A stretch of DNA of 64,000 bases from contig CM040446.1 in assembly GCA_022749755.1 (NCBI GenBank), positions 9,944,367 through 10,008,366 of the forward strand, in the 5' to 3' direction. The stretch comes from Azadirachta indica (taxonomy: Eukaryota; Streptophyta; Magnoliopsida; Sapindales; Meliaceae). The notes below the pieces were generated by a model that had not been told where the DNA came from, did no database searches, and was given only the letters and a program-made list of their open reading frames with translations. The position numbers were made by a program, and so were the translations under genes. Below, in pieces: positions 11,632 to 23,785 of the stretch. The first letter of the stretch is position 1. The number at the start of each line of letters is the position of its first letter.

Positions 11632-14600
11632 TAATTCAACGATATAGTAATATACCCTAATTTTTAAGTATGGAGCAAATACTATAAATTTTTAGAGTGT
11701 ATTAGATATTTATTAAATTTAACAAAAAAATAAGTTATTTCATGAAATTAAGACCCATTTGATATATAATTTAAAAATTGTTTTGAGAAATTAGCTGTTA
11801 CTCAAAAATTTGAATTATATTTCAGTATTTTAATATTTAAAAATTTATTTGATGTGATATTCCAAATGAAAAAAAAAATATTTAATATAATATTTAAGAA
11901 TAAAAAAGAAATATTATTTAGCTAAATATATTTTTGAAAATAATTTTATATCAAAATTTTAATATTAGTTAACAGCTGATTACTCCAAACTATTATTTTA
12001 AATATATTAATACAAAATATTATATAAAAAAATTGTCGCTTGATAATAAAATTATATGAAGTTTATTATATCTTTTTTTAAATTGAATAAGTTGTCAACA
12101 AATACAATAATTTTTTATTAATTCAACAATAACAATTCAATCTTATGTACTCTAAAAATTCACTAAAATCATATAAAATAATTACATCTAAAAACTAATA
12201 ACTAGATCATACCTTATCAAGATCTTAGGAAGTGGAGCCCATCACTTATTAGGCTACAAGGCATTTGGGACAGAGAGAAATAGAGTCCAACAATACATTT
12301 GATATAATTTTTATTTGAAGAACTAACAGCACTTTCAGCCAGAGGTCAGATGTTGAGTCTTGCAAGGGCAGTTCGCCAAACACTCTCAATTTATTTTAAA
12401 GTTTAGACATGTTTTGAAATACCAAAATCTCCAATGAATGAAAACTCAAATGAATAATCACTGTAAATTACTTAGAAATTAGTTTTGTTTTAATGGATCT
12501 TAATTTAAATAAAAAATGTACAATATTCAATTTTTTCTTTAACTTCTCTTAAAAAATAAACTTTTCTTTGAACGGGTATTGATTTTAGATAATAATTCTC
12601 TCTCTTTCTTTTCCTCTCCTACTCTCTCTTGAACAAACTCGCTTATAATATCTTGAGTTTCATATATATTATCCATGTTGATTTTGCTTTGCAAGATTTT
12701 TATGATTGTTAAAGTACTTTTGTTTTGTTAGATAATAAAATAATAATAAAATCTTATAACATTTGCAATTTTGTCTTTAGAATTAATAGTCAACACATGG
12801 TCAAATGTAATGGCACTGGAAGTAAGTAATACATTCTCAATTCTTTTTATTTAAGTCATATAATCTTAAACTTCAAAAGAAAAATATGATAATAACCCTT
12901 CATTCTATTGACGCAACATTAAATTTAATTCATATATTATAACATGTTACTTTTGTTTTATTTAAATTTTTTTCTTTTAAATATGTTATAAATGCCCTTA
13001 ACATATTTTTTTCCCACAAAATCATTATTTACATTTTTTTCAACTTATTGTTAATATTTTAATTTTGAATAAAAAATCTAGTAATTTTTCAAAAGTCAAG
13101 AGAATATGTAAGAATATCAAAATAAGTTGAGGTAAACCTAGATAAGTATTTTGTGACAAAAAGAGAGAATAACAAATTATAATATGTAAATTAAATTTAT
13201 TATTGTGTCAATAAAAATAATATTAAAATATATGTTAAATGAAATACTATACATATTTTCTTTAAAAATTCTTATGATCAATCCATATTAAATTATTACA
13301 AAAAAAAAAAAAAAAGAAGGTTAGCATTTTAGTATGCAATTTTATCCAAATTTACTATTAGCATAATAGCATTTTAATTTAAACGAATAAGTTTTTATTT
13401 CTAAAATTTTTTAAAATAATAAAATAAAATAAATTTTTTTAAGTTTAAAATTTTAGTCCCTAATATATAAGGATAGCAAAAATCTCCGGGAGAGTTTGAC
13501 TTATTCACATTGAAGATGGAAATGAAAACTTAGATTAAAACAAGGATTAGGTCAGGGACGAGGATAAAAGTCTATCCCAATTTTAAAATTGGGTTGGGAA
13601 CGGGGATGAGCCTCTTTTCCAGTTGTTCCCTGCAATAAAAACAAAAGTTAAAAAAGAAATAATGAGGATTGCATAATCACATAGGTTAGTTTTTATTAAA
13701 CACTTTTTATATTTCCTTATTATATATATAATATATTATTTTTGTCAACATTAAATTTTCAATTATCATAATTTTAAAAAAAACTAAATTAAATAAATAC
13801 ATGTCTTGTTCTTAATAAATTCAGAAAACTTATCAAATATTTAATAAATAGGTTGTGACAATATCTCAATAAAACAAAAAAATATTTAATAAAATTAAAA
13901 TCCAAGAATTGAAACAATATGCGTAATTTGGTTCAAAAATTGAGATAAAATATAAAAAAAATTTTGTGGATACCAGGATAAAATTATAAAAAAAACTCTT
14001 GTTTTGTATAAAAAAATAATTATCATTTTATTAGAAATTAGAAAATTTTCTAAAATTTAGAAAAAGTGTATTTTACTTTAAAGTTTTTTAAAAATAAAAA
14101 AAGTATTAACATTAAATTTGAACAATAAAAAAAAGGACAAATTGAGAACATTTAAAGTGTATACAAGTGAAAAATATAAACTCATTTTTGAATTAATAGT
14201 GTGTTGTAAAAAAAATTTTTAATTTTAAACTAAAATAAACAAAAAAAACTAGATTTTAAAAGAAACTTTAGAAAGGTGAAAATAGCATTACTTTATTTAA
14301 AAATTTTAAACACTCACTGTTGTTTGATTGTAACAATTTCACCAAAAATTTAAAAAATAATATAAATATATTTTTAACGATAATTATTTTATAATTTAAT
14401 TTAGTAAATAAAATTAAAATCTTTTATTTGTATTACTAATTAAAGCAGTTGTTAAATTGAATTGTGGTCAGATTTATTCTAAAGATCACTTATATTGTAA
14501 AGTAAAAAAAAAAAAATCTTAAATCTTATTAAGTCATGTAAACGTAATAATGTAAGCATTATTATTTCTACTAATTATTATTTTACAATGTTTTGTAAAT

Positions 14601-16570
14601 TAATATTTTCTTTTCTTTGTGTGTTTTTTAATATTAATTATGTCTTATTTAAAGTAAATTGTTGTGATTATAATGCATAGTATTTTTAAACTATTGTATT
14701 TTATTAAATCAATCATCGACTGATATATATTTTATAAAGAGTATTGATCAATTAAGACAATAGGATGATGGTCATATAAGTCAAAATTCATTGAAGAGGG
14801 TTTACATATATCTACTTAATCAACAAACTTACTAATCTCGAAAATAGATGAAAAACTTTACCTATGAAATACTAAACACTTACCTTTTATTATTATTCAA
14901 GTTTAAGATAATTTAAAAGCATTAAACGTATTTCAAACACACACATGTACACATGTATTGGCATGCCCTCACACGCGCACAAAACACACACACACACGAG
15001 TTAAATGTATTAGCCAAAGAAGTTGGGCAGCTTAAACCTTGTTTTTTATATCTGGGCCTGGATTCAGCCCAAATTTCTATGGGCTTTTTATACGTGATCC
15101 GGTTGTTATTAAGCTTTCTGGGCAAATCTAAAAATTTTCAATTTAAAATTAAATTATTATACTATGTTATATTTTATTATATTCATCAACATTTATTTCA
15201 TGCTTCTTAATTGATTATATAATAAAATAAAAACACATTTAATATAGATTAATTGTCAAACACTTTTCATTTAACTTTAAGCTTGCTTGCTAGCTACATG
15301 AGCAAATGCATGCATTGATTAACAATATAAAAACTGTGTTCACACTTTCATTCATTATATATATAATTATTCTACATTAATTTAAATCTCTTATATTTTA
15401 TAATAAATATATTATACATAAATTAAGTTTGAACATTTTTCTTAAAATTTGAATTCAGCACGTTTAAATTTTACAATTCTTTTTTATCATCAAATAACTT
15501 TTAGTATTATTATATAAATATATTATTTCTTCGTTAAGAAAAGCATCTTTGTTGTTGAATTTATTCTAAAATCAACGTGTGTGTTGTAATAAGTTGCTTT
15601 CAGATTGCAATATCAATACATGTAAGAACCATATATCATATTATATTATGTAAGATATTGAATCCATCCTTTTAAAATTAAAATTATCCCTCATTTTATT
15701 AGAATATAATATGTATGATGACTTTTTTAGAGCCACATATTTTATTTTAAATTATGGTACAATCGTATTAATAAAAACATTATGATACAATCCAGAACCA
15801 ATGCTTAATTTGGTGGTACTGGTACTTGTCTCTCTCATTTTAACTTAAAGTCTAAGAGAATATCATTTATGATATTATTTATTAGTCAAATTAGTAGGTT
15901 CTCACCTTTTATATAAATTCAAACTTCAAAGTGTAGATTAAAGTAGATTTTTTTTTTATTATTTACAAATAAATTTCTTAAATATGTCATAGTACTTTTT
16001 TTAATAAAAGCAAATATTTCTTTCTTATTATTTGTAATTAAAATTTATTCACGATAGATGCAATCATAAATAAAATAACTTTGAATCTCTTTTATATAAA
16101 TATACAAGGAATGAGGGATGGGAAGCCTTTTTTTACACAAATTTTTATATCATTTATAGGTTCTTAAATCTACACACATTTAATAGTTGAAATTGAATTT
16201 GAACATCTATTTAATACATAATTAATACATCATAATTGTTAAATTTAATTTTAACCGTTAGATATTTTTAAATTCAACTGCTTACAAATAATCTAAAAAT
16301 TTATATAAAAAAAAGGAGCCCTTGATTTTTCTCTTATATATAAGAGAGATTAACAACTCTATATTTTTATAATATTTTTGTTAATTATTGAATTTAAATA
16401 CTTTTAACTGTTAAAATTAAATTTAATATGTACATTAATTATGATGAATTAATTATATATTTTATATTTAATTTTAATTATTGATGATATTTAAATTTAA
16501 AAATAAAAATATGTGTAAAAATATATATATATTATATATATATAAAAAAAATATATTTTTATAATATTTA
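11632..16570. other. AT-rich gene desert
   Basis: About 4.9 kb of strongly AT-rich DNA with homopolymers and many stops; no gene is supported. Two short less AT-rich stretches stand out: 12215-12400 and 13480-13640 (the latter GGGA/CGGGG-rich). Both look like fragments of old repeats I cannot classify. A (CA)-rich tract lies at 14936-14998. Confidence 0.55.
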
Positions 16571-16858
16571 GAATTACACCGTGACAAAATGAAAAAATGA
16601 TGGTGCAATGATCCAAGAATTTGGTTGCCGCTTCATTTAGAATATTGCCGAGTCCAACCCCAACAACAAGCCAACAAATATAATAATAATAATAATATTA
16701 ATACAATTAATTATTTCAAAATTTTTAGAAGTGCAAGTCAATGCATAACTAACAATGCATGCGAGTTTCTTATTGGAATCATCTGGAATATTGGCCCACT
16801 ATTGTTATCGTATCACATCATATTGACATATTATCATATATTCAAATAACTAAGAAAT

Positions 16859-16900
<42 letters not shown>

Positions 16901-17300
16901 TAATAAAGTAGGATTGTATTACAACAGTGGGTTGGTTTCTTTTTGGAAGTTCTTAAACTCATAGCTTGCTTTCCTCACTTGGTTCTCAAGGCAAGAGGCG
17001 AATATTCCCAAAGCCAATTTCAAATTTATTTTAGTTTGAGTTTGGAGGGAATCTGAAAATACCAAAACCAAAACCAAAACAAAACAAAACAAACATGTCA
17101 ATGCAAGACAACTCACTACTGTATGAACTACGACGCCGTTTAGTCTCAGCAGGAGCCACGAAGTAAGAGAATTGCAATTGCAAGCTTAGTATTTCCCAAA
17201 TAATTAAAAGAACAGACGGTATATGACCACGTGGGAACCGCTAAAACTTAAGCCTTCTACGCATCTCTCTCTCTCTCTCTCTCTCTCCAATCCCAACTCA
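16570..17300. other. Less AT-rich island with G-box and CT repeat, possible relic or unannotated transcript
   Basis: A G-box (CACGTG, 17228-17233) is followed by a (CT)n tract at 17263-17287, an arrangement common at plant 5' UTRs. On the minus strand an open stretch at about 17055-16919 ends in a peptide (FKNFQKETNPLL) after a possible acceptor, but I do not recognise it. An (AAT)n microsatellite lies at 16859-16900. No gene model is supported. Confidence 0.3.
16859..16900. repeat. (AAT)n microsatellite
   Basis: About 13 consecutive AAT trinucleotides. Confidence 0.9.
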
Positions 17301-18980
17301 CAACTAAACTTACATCTTTTTGTATCGACTACAATATAATATTATTATTTTATTATTTATTTTATATATTTAAAATTTAAAATTTAAAATTTAAAATTTT
17401 TTTTTAATTGTTAAATATTTTTAAATTTTATATGAAATGTTTAAATTTTATACTTATGGGCAAAATTCTTTTTTTTTTTTAAAATACCTTATATTTTTTA
17501 TTGATTAATTTTGTACTCTTCAATTTTACACAAATTTTTATACTATTTACAAATAAGTAGATTTATAAACTTTTAATAATTAAAATTAGTTTTTACATGT
17601 ATATTAATTATGGTATATCAATAATTTCACCCCTATATGTATATGTAAATAGGTTATATTACAAAACATAAGCTATTTAAATGTTGCACTCTCTCATTTT
17701 CTTTTTGTATTCTAAGTATGGTAATTATAAACGTGTTATTCTATCGATAGATAAACTATCAACTAGTATTTTTATAGATTTAATGTAATTACTCTTATTT
17801 ATGATGAAAGATAAGTTTAATAGCATTTAGATCCTTAATTTTTAATAATTTTATAAATAAAAATTAATTTATTCATTTTACTAAATAGTTATTGAAATCA
17901 ATAGAAATAAAACCTCTAGTTCAATGTTCTTATATTGTGATAGTCAAAATTGAATATTATATACATAGTTTAGATTATTTTAATAGAGGCATGAACTTAT
18001 CACACACATATGAACAAATAGCATTTTTATTCATAAAAATACATAAATCAAGAGCGTGAATAATATTAAATCATGAATTATGCTTGTTAAATGATTGTGA
18101 ATTTAAAAAACAACATATGTGAATTAAATAAATATATATTTTTTGAAATGAATTGATTGTAATTTGTATACAATTATAAAGAAAAATAATTGTATATAAT
18201 GCTTACATACATAAATATATACATTACCAAAGAATAATTTTTTAAAATTTATTGTGCTTTTTAATCATTATTTTTTAAGAAAGCCTCATAAATTTATTAT
18301 GTTATTAAAGTCCAATAAAGATGTTTGGTGTACTTTAGAATCAATTATTGATTGAAATAAATTTCTTTGTATCTCATCAAATATAAAATTTGTATAAAAC
18401 AATTTTTTTTATTTAAGCTTAAAAAGAAAAACTATAAATCAAAGACAAATTAATAATGTTTGAAGAAAGATATTTTTGAAAATAAACATAATATTTTCAA
18501 TTTAATTTATTAAAATTTGAAATATAACTAGTAGCCTATTTTTAGAATTATATTAAAAGAGACCAATTTTGAGAGACAAACTGTATAATGAACTGATCAA
18601 AATGCAAATTTAAAATTCAACATTTAGGGTTTGATATTTTAATTAGTATAAAATCTAAAAATATTTAAATGTAATTGAAATGTTAACTAATTTAAAATTT
18701 ACTTACTAATTCAAAGGCATATTCCCATATATGATACAACCAAAGAATATAAAATTTTAAAAAAAAAAAAAGAAAAGAGGAGAGAGAGAAATATAAGGGC
18801 ACCGACGACAAATTCCATGATGCATCATGGTACATATTTTGATTATAATGTTAGAATGGATATTAACAAATAGGTCCTAATTTTTGGATAAAAGACAAAA
18901 AAAGTAAAATTGTGATTTATTTAACAAATAGGTCCCAAAATTGGTGACCAATTTATTCAAAATACTAAAGTATGTATTTA
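17301..18980. other. AT-rich spacer upstream of PMIR1
   Basis: No supported gene. A TTTAAAA-type short tandem run occurs near 17370-17400. A direct repeat of a (T)TTAACAAATAGGTCC motif about 70 bases apart (near 18860 and 18930) looks like a repeat end. Confidence 0.5.
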
Positions 18981-18984
18981 TTCA

Positions 18985-19509
18985 TTATTTTATAAAAATA
19001 TAGGGACTATTTGTTGCAATGCAAATGCTAAATATTTCGTAATTTGGAGTGGATTTGAAAGTTGAAACTTGGTTTGGAAAGTGTTGGTAGCTGTATTGAG
19101 GTGGAGAGACGCGTCTCAGACAACGCAACTCTTTCTGTAAGAAACCTGCTTCTCTGCCCTCTTTCTTCTTCATTTCTTTCTTTTAATTTTGGTTGAAGAA
19201 ATCAAAATCTTTGCTTTGTTTTGCTTTTTTTTTTTTAATTTTAATCTTAATTTTAGATGGAAAGAGAGACGATGTCTTTGATCCAATAGCTTTGAATTTC
19301 TCATCAAATCCCGCTAGCTCTATCGGGTACTTTCAAAGTTTCTGATTTTATTTTATTTCAAATTTTTCCTTTGTTGGGTTTTGGAAGCATAAACGAGAAT
19401 TACCCAGTGAATCTAAATTCTTTTGTTTTTATAATTATATTTTATGGGTCCTGTTTAATTGATTGTAATTGTTTTTTTCTTTTGAAAAGTTTTTGGTTTG
19501 AAAATAAAG
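18985..19509 (+). promoter_or_regulatory. Core promoter and 5' UTR region of PMIR1
   Basis: A TATAAAAATA box-like sequence lies at about 18990-19000. It is followed by a less AT-rich leader containing GAGACGCGTCTC (12-base palindrome, near 19104) and pyrimidine runs before the start codon. A 5' UTR intron is possible but not proven. Confidence 0.35.
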
Positions 19510-22500
19510 ATGATGTTATCAAAAGTTGAAGCTGGGAAGAAGATTGGCAAGGGTTCAAACAATGTGAAGTTGTTGAGTGAGATTGAAGCTATAAGTAAAG
19601 CCCTTTATCGAGATAGAAAACCTATTAGAAGCTCTAGTTCTACATCCAATATCCGGTCTAAATCCACGGGAAAAGCTCCATTGCCTGATTCCAAGGGGAA
19701 GTTCAAATTCAATAATAATAATAATAATGAGGATCCACCTCAGAAGGACAAGAAGTCCATTTGGAATTGGAAGCCATTGAAGGCCTTTTCTAATGTAAAA
19801 AACCGTAGGTTTAGCTGTTGTTTCTCTCTCCAAGTTCATTCCATTGAAGGGTTGCCTCCGGCTTTTAATGATATCAGCCTTGTCGTGCACTGGAAGAGGC
19901 GAGATGGAGGTGTGGAGACTCGTCCAGCCATGGTTTTTAATGGAAAGGTTGAGTTTGAAGAGAGTTTGACACTCACATGCTTAGTTTATGGCAGTAGGAA
20001 TGGCCCTCATCATTCTGCAAAGTATGAGGCCAAGCATTTCTTGCTCTATGCTTCCGTGTTTGAAGCGCCAGAACTTGATTTGGGGAAGCATCGGGTTGAT
20101 CTCACGAGGTTGCTTCCTCTTACATTGGAAGAACTGGAGGAGGACAAGAGCTCGGGTAAGTGGACTACTAGTTTTAAATTATCAGGGAAAGCTACAGGTG
20201 CTATGATGCATGTTAGTTTTGGGTATACAGTGATTGGGGATCCCAGTGGAAACAATCAGGGTGTTCATGAGGTGCTGAATATGAAGCAGAACAACTTGAA
20301 TATGTTGAAGCCAGTCAGTAAATTTGGTCTAACTGATGGTGAGCACACAATACGACGTGTTGGAAGTGTACCTGGTAAACTTAACCAGCGGTCTCATGCC
20401 TCCTCTCAATCCATGGAGGATATAAAAGATCTTCATGAGGTTTTGCCGATATCAAAATCAGAACTTGCCTGTTCAGTGGATATGCTATATCAGAAATTTG
20501 ATGAAGAAAAATTGGAATCTTCGGTGGATTATAAACCTGAACTTGATGCCTTCACTGAACAGCTTGAGCCCATCCAACCACAATTCTATCCTGTTTCCAA
20601 GTCTGGAAAAGAAAATGCTGAAAATGAATGTGAAGACAATGAGTTCTCTGTAGTTGACCAAGGGATAGAATTATCATTGGAGGAACAAGCGAAATCAGAA
20701 GAAGATGCTATAAGAGCTGCTGCTGATTCTGCTGTAGAGAGTGCCAATGTTGACGCTTCTGCACAGGTACCTATCGGAGAGGGAAATAAGCTTCCTCAAG
20801 ATGGTGATAGTTGCAGTCATATGGATGAACTGTCGATACTTGATTGCGTTTCCAAAGAGGATGACACATGCTCCAAAGATTCACTGATGAAAGAATTGGA
20901 GTCAGCTTTGATTAGTGCGTCTAATCTGGAGGCAGAAGCTCTAGGTTCTCCTGATGACCAAGGGAATTACATGGGGGTTAAAGCGGATCTTAAAACTAAT
21001 ACATTGTGTAGGTCACATAGCTTGGATGATGTTGCTGAGTCTGTGGCAAGTGAGTTCTTGAACATGCTAGGAATTGAGCATAGTCTATTTGGCTTGAGTT
21101 CTGAGAGTGAGCCAGAGTCCCCAAGGGAGCGATTGTTAAGGCAGTTTGAGGAGGATGCACTAGCTGGTGGTTGTTCTCTATTTGATTTTGGTGCAGATGA
21201 TGAGGACCAAACAGAATGTGGCTATGGTGCTCCTATTGCACCTGAATGGGGGGTTTTCTCTGAGGATTTTGAACTTTCAGCAGCTATTCAAGCTGCTGAG
21301 GAGGAGCATCAGATGGAAGCCCAGGATATGAGGAGCAAGATGAGGGCCACAGTGTTAGAAGACTTGGAGACAGAGACTTTAATGCGTGAGTGGGGATTGG
21401 ATGAAAAGGCTTTTCAGTGCTCTCCACCTAAAAGCTCTGGTGGGTTTGGGAGTCCAATTGATATGCCTCAAGGAGAGCCACTTGAACTGCCTCCACTTGG
21501 AGAAGGGTTAGGTCCATTTCTTCAAACAAACAATGGAGGATTTTTGCGGTCCATGAATCCTGCACTCTTTAGTAATGCTAAAAGTGGTGGGAGCTTGATC
21601 ATGCAGGTTTCTAGCCCGGTTGTGGTACCTGCAGAAATGGGGTCTGGTATAATGGACATATTACAGCGATTAGCATCTGTTGGTATTGAAAAACTCTCAA
21701 TGCAGGCAAATAAGTTGATGCCTTTGGAAGATATAACTGGGAAGACAATGCAACAAGTAGCATGGGAAGCTGCAGCAGCTCTAGAGGGTCCCGAGAGGTT
21801 TGTTAGCTTAATTTTAGCTTGTGATTACTTAGATGCATAATATGCTCCTTTTAAAATGAGTTTTGGAAAAATAAGCAGAGCTTCTTATCATATATATTCC
21901 TGGTTGCAGTCAGTATGTTTTGCAATATGAATCAGAGGTTGGGCAAGACTTGCCAGGGCCACAGAAGAGAGTTAAAGGAAGATCGTCTGGACCCAGGTCT
22001 AGAGAGTTCAGTCCTACATCCACAGGCAATGAGATGGGCTCAGAATATGTATCCCTAGAAGATCTTGCTCCTTTGGCTATGGATAAGATTGAAGCACTTT
22101 CAATGGAGGGGTTGAGAATACAATCTGGCATGTCGGATGTAGATGCACCTTCAAACATTAGTGCACAGTCTATTGGGGAAATTTCTGCCCTTCAGGGCAA
22201 GGCTGTTAACATCACTGGGTCCCTTGGTTTGGAGGGAACTGCAGGATTGCAATTGTTGGATATAAGAGACAACGGTGACGAAATTGATGGATTAATGGGT
22301 TTGTCCCTAACTCTTGATGAATGGATGAGGCTAGATTCTGGTGACATTTATGATGAAGATGAAATCAGCGAGCGGACTTCTAAAATCCTTGCGGCCCATC
22401 ATGCCACCTCCTTAGACTTGATTCGTGGGGGACCAAAGGGAGATAGAAGGCGGGGAAAAGGATCTGGCAGAAAGTGTGGTTTGTTGGGTAATAACTTCAC

Positions 22501-23071
22501 AGTAGCATTAATGGTGCAACTTCGTGATCCTCTGAGAAACTATGAGCCAGTTGGTGCACCAATGCTTTCTCTTATTCAGGTGGAGAGAGTTTTTGTCCCA
22601 CCAAAACCAAAAATATATAGCACAGTATCAGCGATAAGGATTAACAATGAAGAGGATGATGAGTCTGAGTCAGTGGTGAAAGTTGTAAAGGAGGAGCCAA
22701 AAGAAGAGAAAATTTCTCAAGAGGAAGGCATTCTGCAGTTCAGAATCACTGAAGTACATGTTGCAGGTCTGAAGACTGAGCCTGGCAAGAAGAAGCTTTG
22801 GGGCAGCAAAACTCAACAACAGTCTGGTTCCCGCTGGTTGTTGGCTAATGGAATGGGAAAGAGCAATAAACATCCGGTTTTGAAGTCAAAGGCTGTTTCA
22901 AAATCTGCTGCAGCCCCTCTGACAACAATGGTGCAGCCTGGTGATACTTTGTGGAGTATCTCATCTCGCATTCATGGTACTGGCGAGAAGTGGAAGGAAT
23001 TAGCAGCACTCAACCCACATATACGAAATCCCAACGTAATTTTTCCAAATGAAAAAATCAGGTTGAAGTGA
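19510..23071 (+). CDS. PMIR1: PMI1-related protein (PMIR1-like), NT-C2 domain plus C-terminal LysM-like segment
   Basis: Two exons: 19510-21797 and 21910-23071, joined in phase (…GPER | S-QYVLQYESE) to 1149 residues, near the size of Arabidopsis PMIR1. The start is the first of two adjacent ATGs (MMLSKVEAGKK); the open frame extends 12 bases further upstream but without an ATG. Residues about 99-243 form the N-terminal C2 domain of the EEIG1/EHBP1 type (CCFSLQVHSIEGLPP, then VVHWKRRDGG). A six-Asn run lies near residue 69. The middle is acidic and Ser-rich, with the family blocks SVASEFLNMLGIEHS, FGLSSESEPESPRERLLRQF and LMREWGLDEKAF. The last 45 residues read as a LysM-like module (PGDTLWSISSRIHGTGEKW...LNPHIRNPN.IFPNEKIRL). 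PMI1 and PMIR proteins act in chloroplast and nuclear positioning through actin. Confidence 0.93.
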
Positions 23072-23785
23072 GTTGAGCATGCTTCTGAATCTGTATGAAG
23101 GGGGCAGTCACCCGGAAAGACAATATTCTGATTGAAGATTGCTGCTGAGACCTGGATGAATTTCATTTAAATGGTGAGGTATACTAAGTCTTGAGATGAG
23201 TTCACAGTACAGTGCACTTAGTTGAGTTGAGAATATGATGCTTGAAAACCAAATGAGGTTGATGCCTCCTGCTGCTAGTGTCATTCTTTTGAAAAAAGGT
23301 TGCTAATGTGGTCAACCCATATTTGTCCATGCAGTACAAGGTAAAATACAAGTGGTTTTGCTGTCTCTTAGTTCTTTTGTAAATTTATAAGTTACTTAAT
23401 TATGCCTGAGAGTCTTGTAACTTATGGTTTGTTTGAAAATCAAATTACTATTTACCTGCAAAACCAATTTCGTTGTTGTGATTTCTATTTTCAAGTTCCT
23501 GGGCATATTTCATCCTTTTCTTCTGGAGTTGTACAAGAACTTTAACTAATTTTGGTTGTACCAAAAGATCTTTCATGCAACATCTAAACTTGTTTTCCCA
23601 TTAATTTATTATTAGAAAGTCCTAGTTCTCATACAAACTCAACAGAAATAGATACCTAGAGTACTATCGGACACCTTTTTATCTATTTATTTAGTTATGC
23701 AGATTCTTTCCGTCCACAGAAGGAAAAAAACCAGACGTTCAACAAATTACAGTGGCTTGGCCGCTTGGAGACAACATGTGAACCC
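23072..23785 (+). other. PMIR1 3' UTR and spacer to the PAL pseudogene
   Basis: Follows the PMIR1 TGA. The first few hundred bases are not strongly AT-biased and probably form the 3' UTR. No poly(A) signal can be fixed with certainty and no ORF is supported. Confidence 0.5.

Noticed and set aside
12215..12400. Less AT-rich patch considered as organelle DNA insertion or gene fragment
   Set aside because: No chloroplast, mitochondrial or protein similarity recognised; probably an old repeat fragment.
19498..19509. Upstream extension of the PMIR1 frame starting at a TTG
   Set aside because: Plant cytosolic translation starts at ATG in nearly all cases; the ATG pair at 19510/19513 agrees with the family N-terminus.
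19555..19890. Antisense ORF of about 110 codons opposite PMIR1
   Set aside because: Overlaps strongly conserved coding sequence on the other strand and has no family features.
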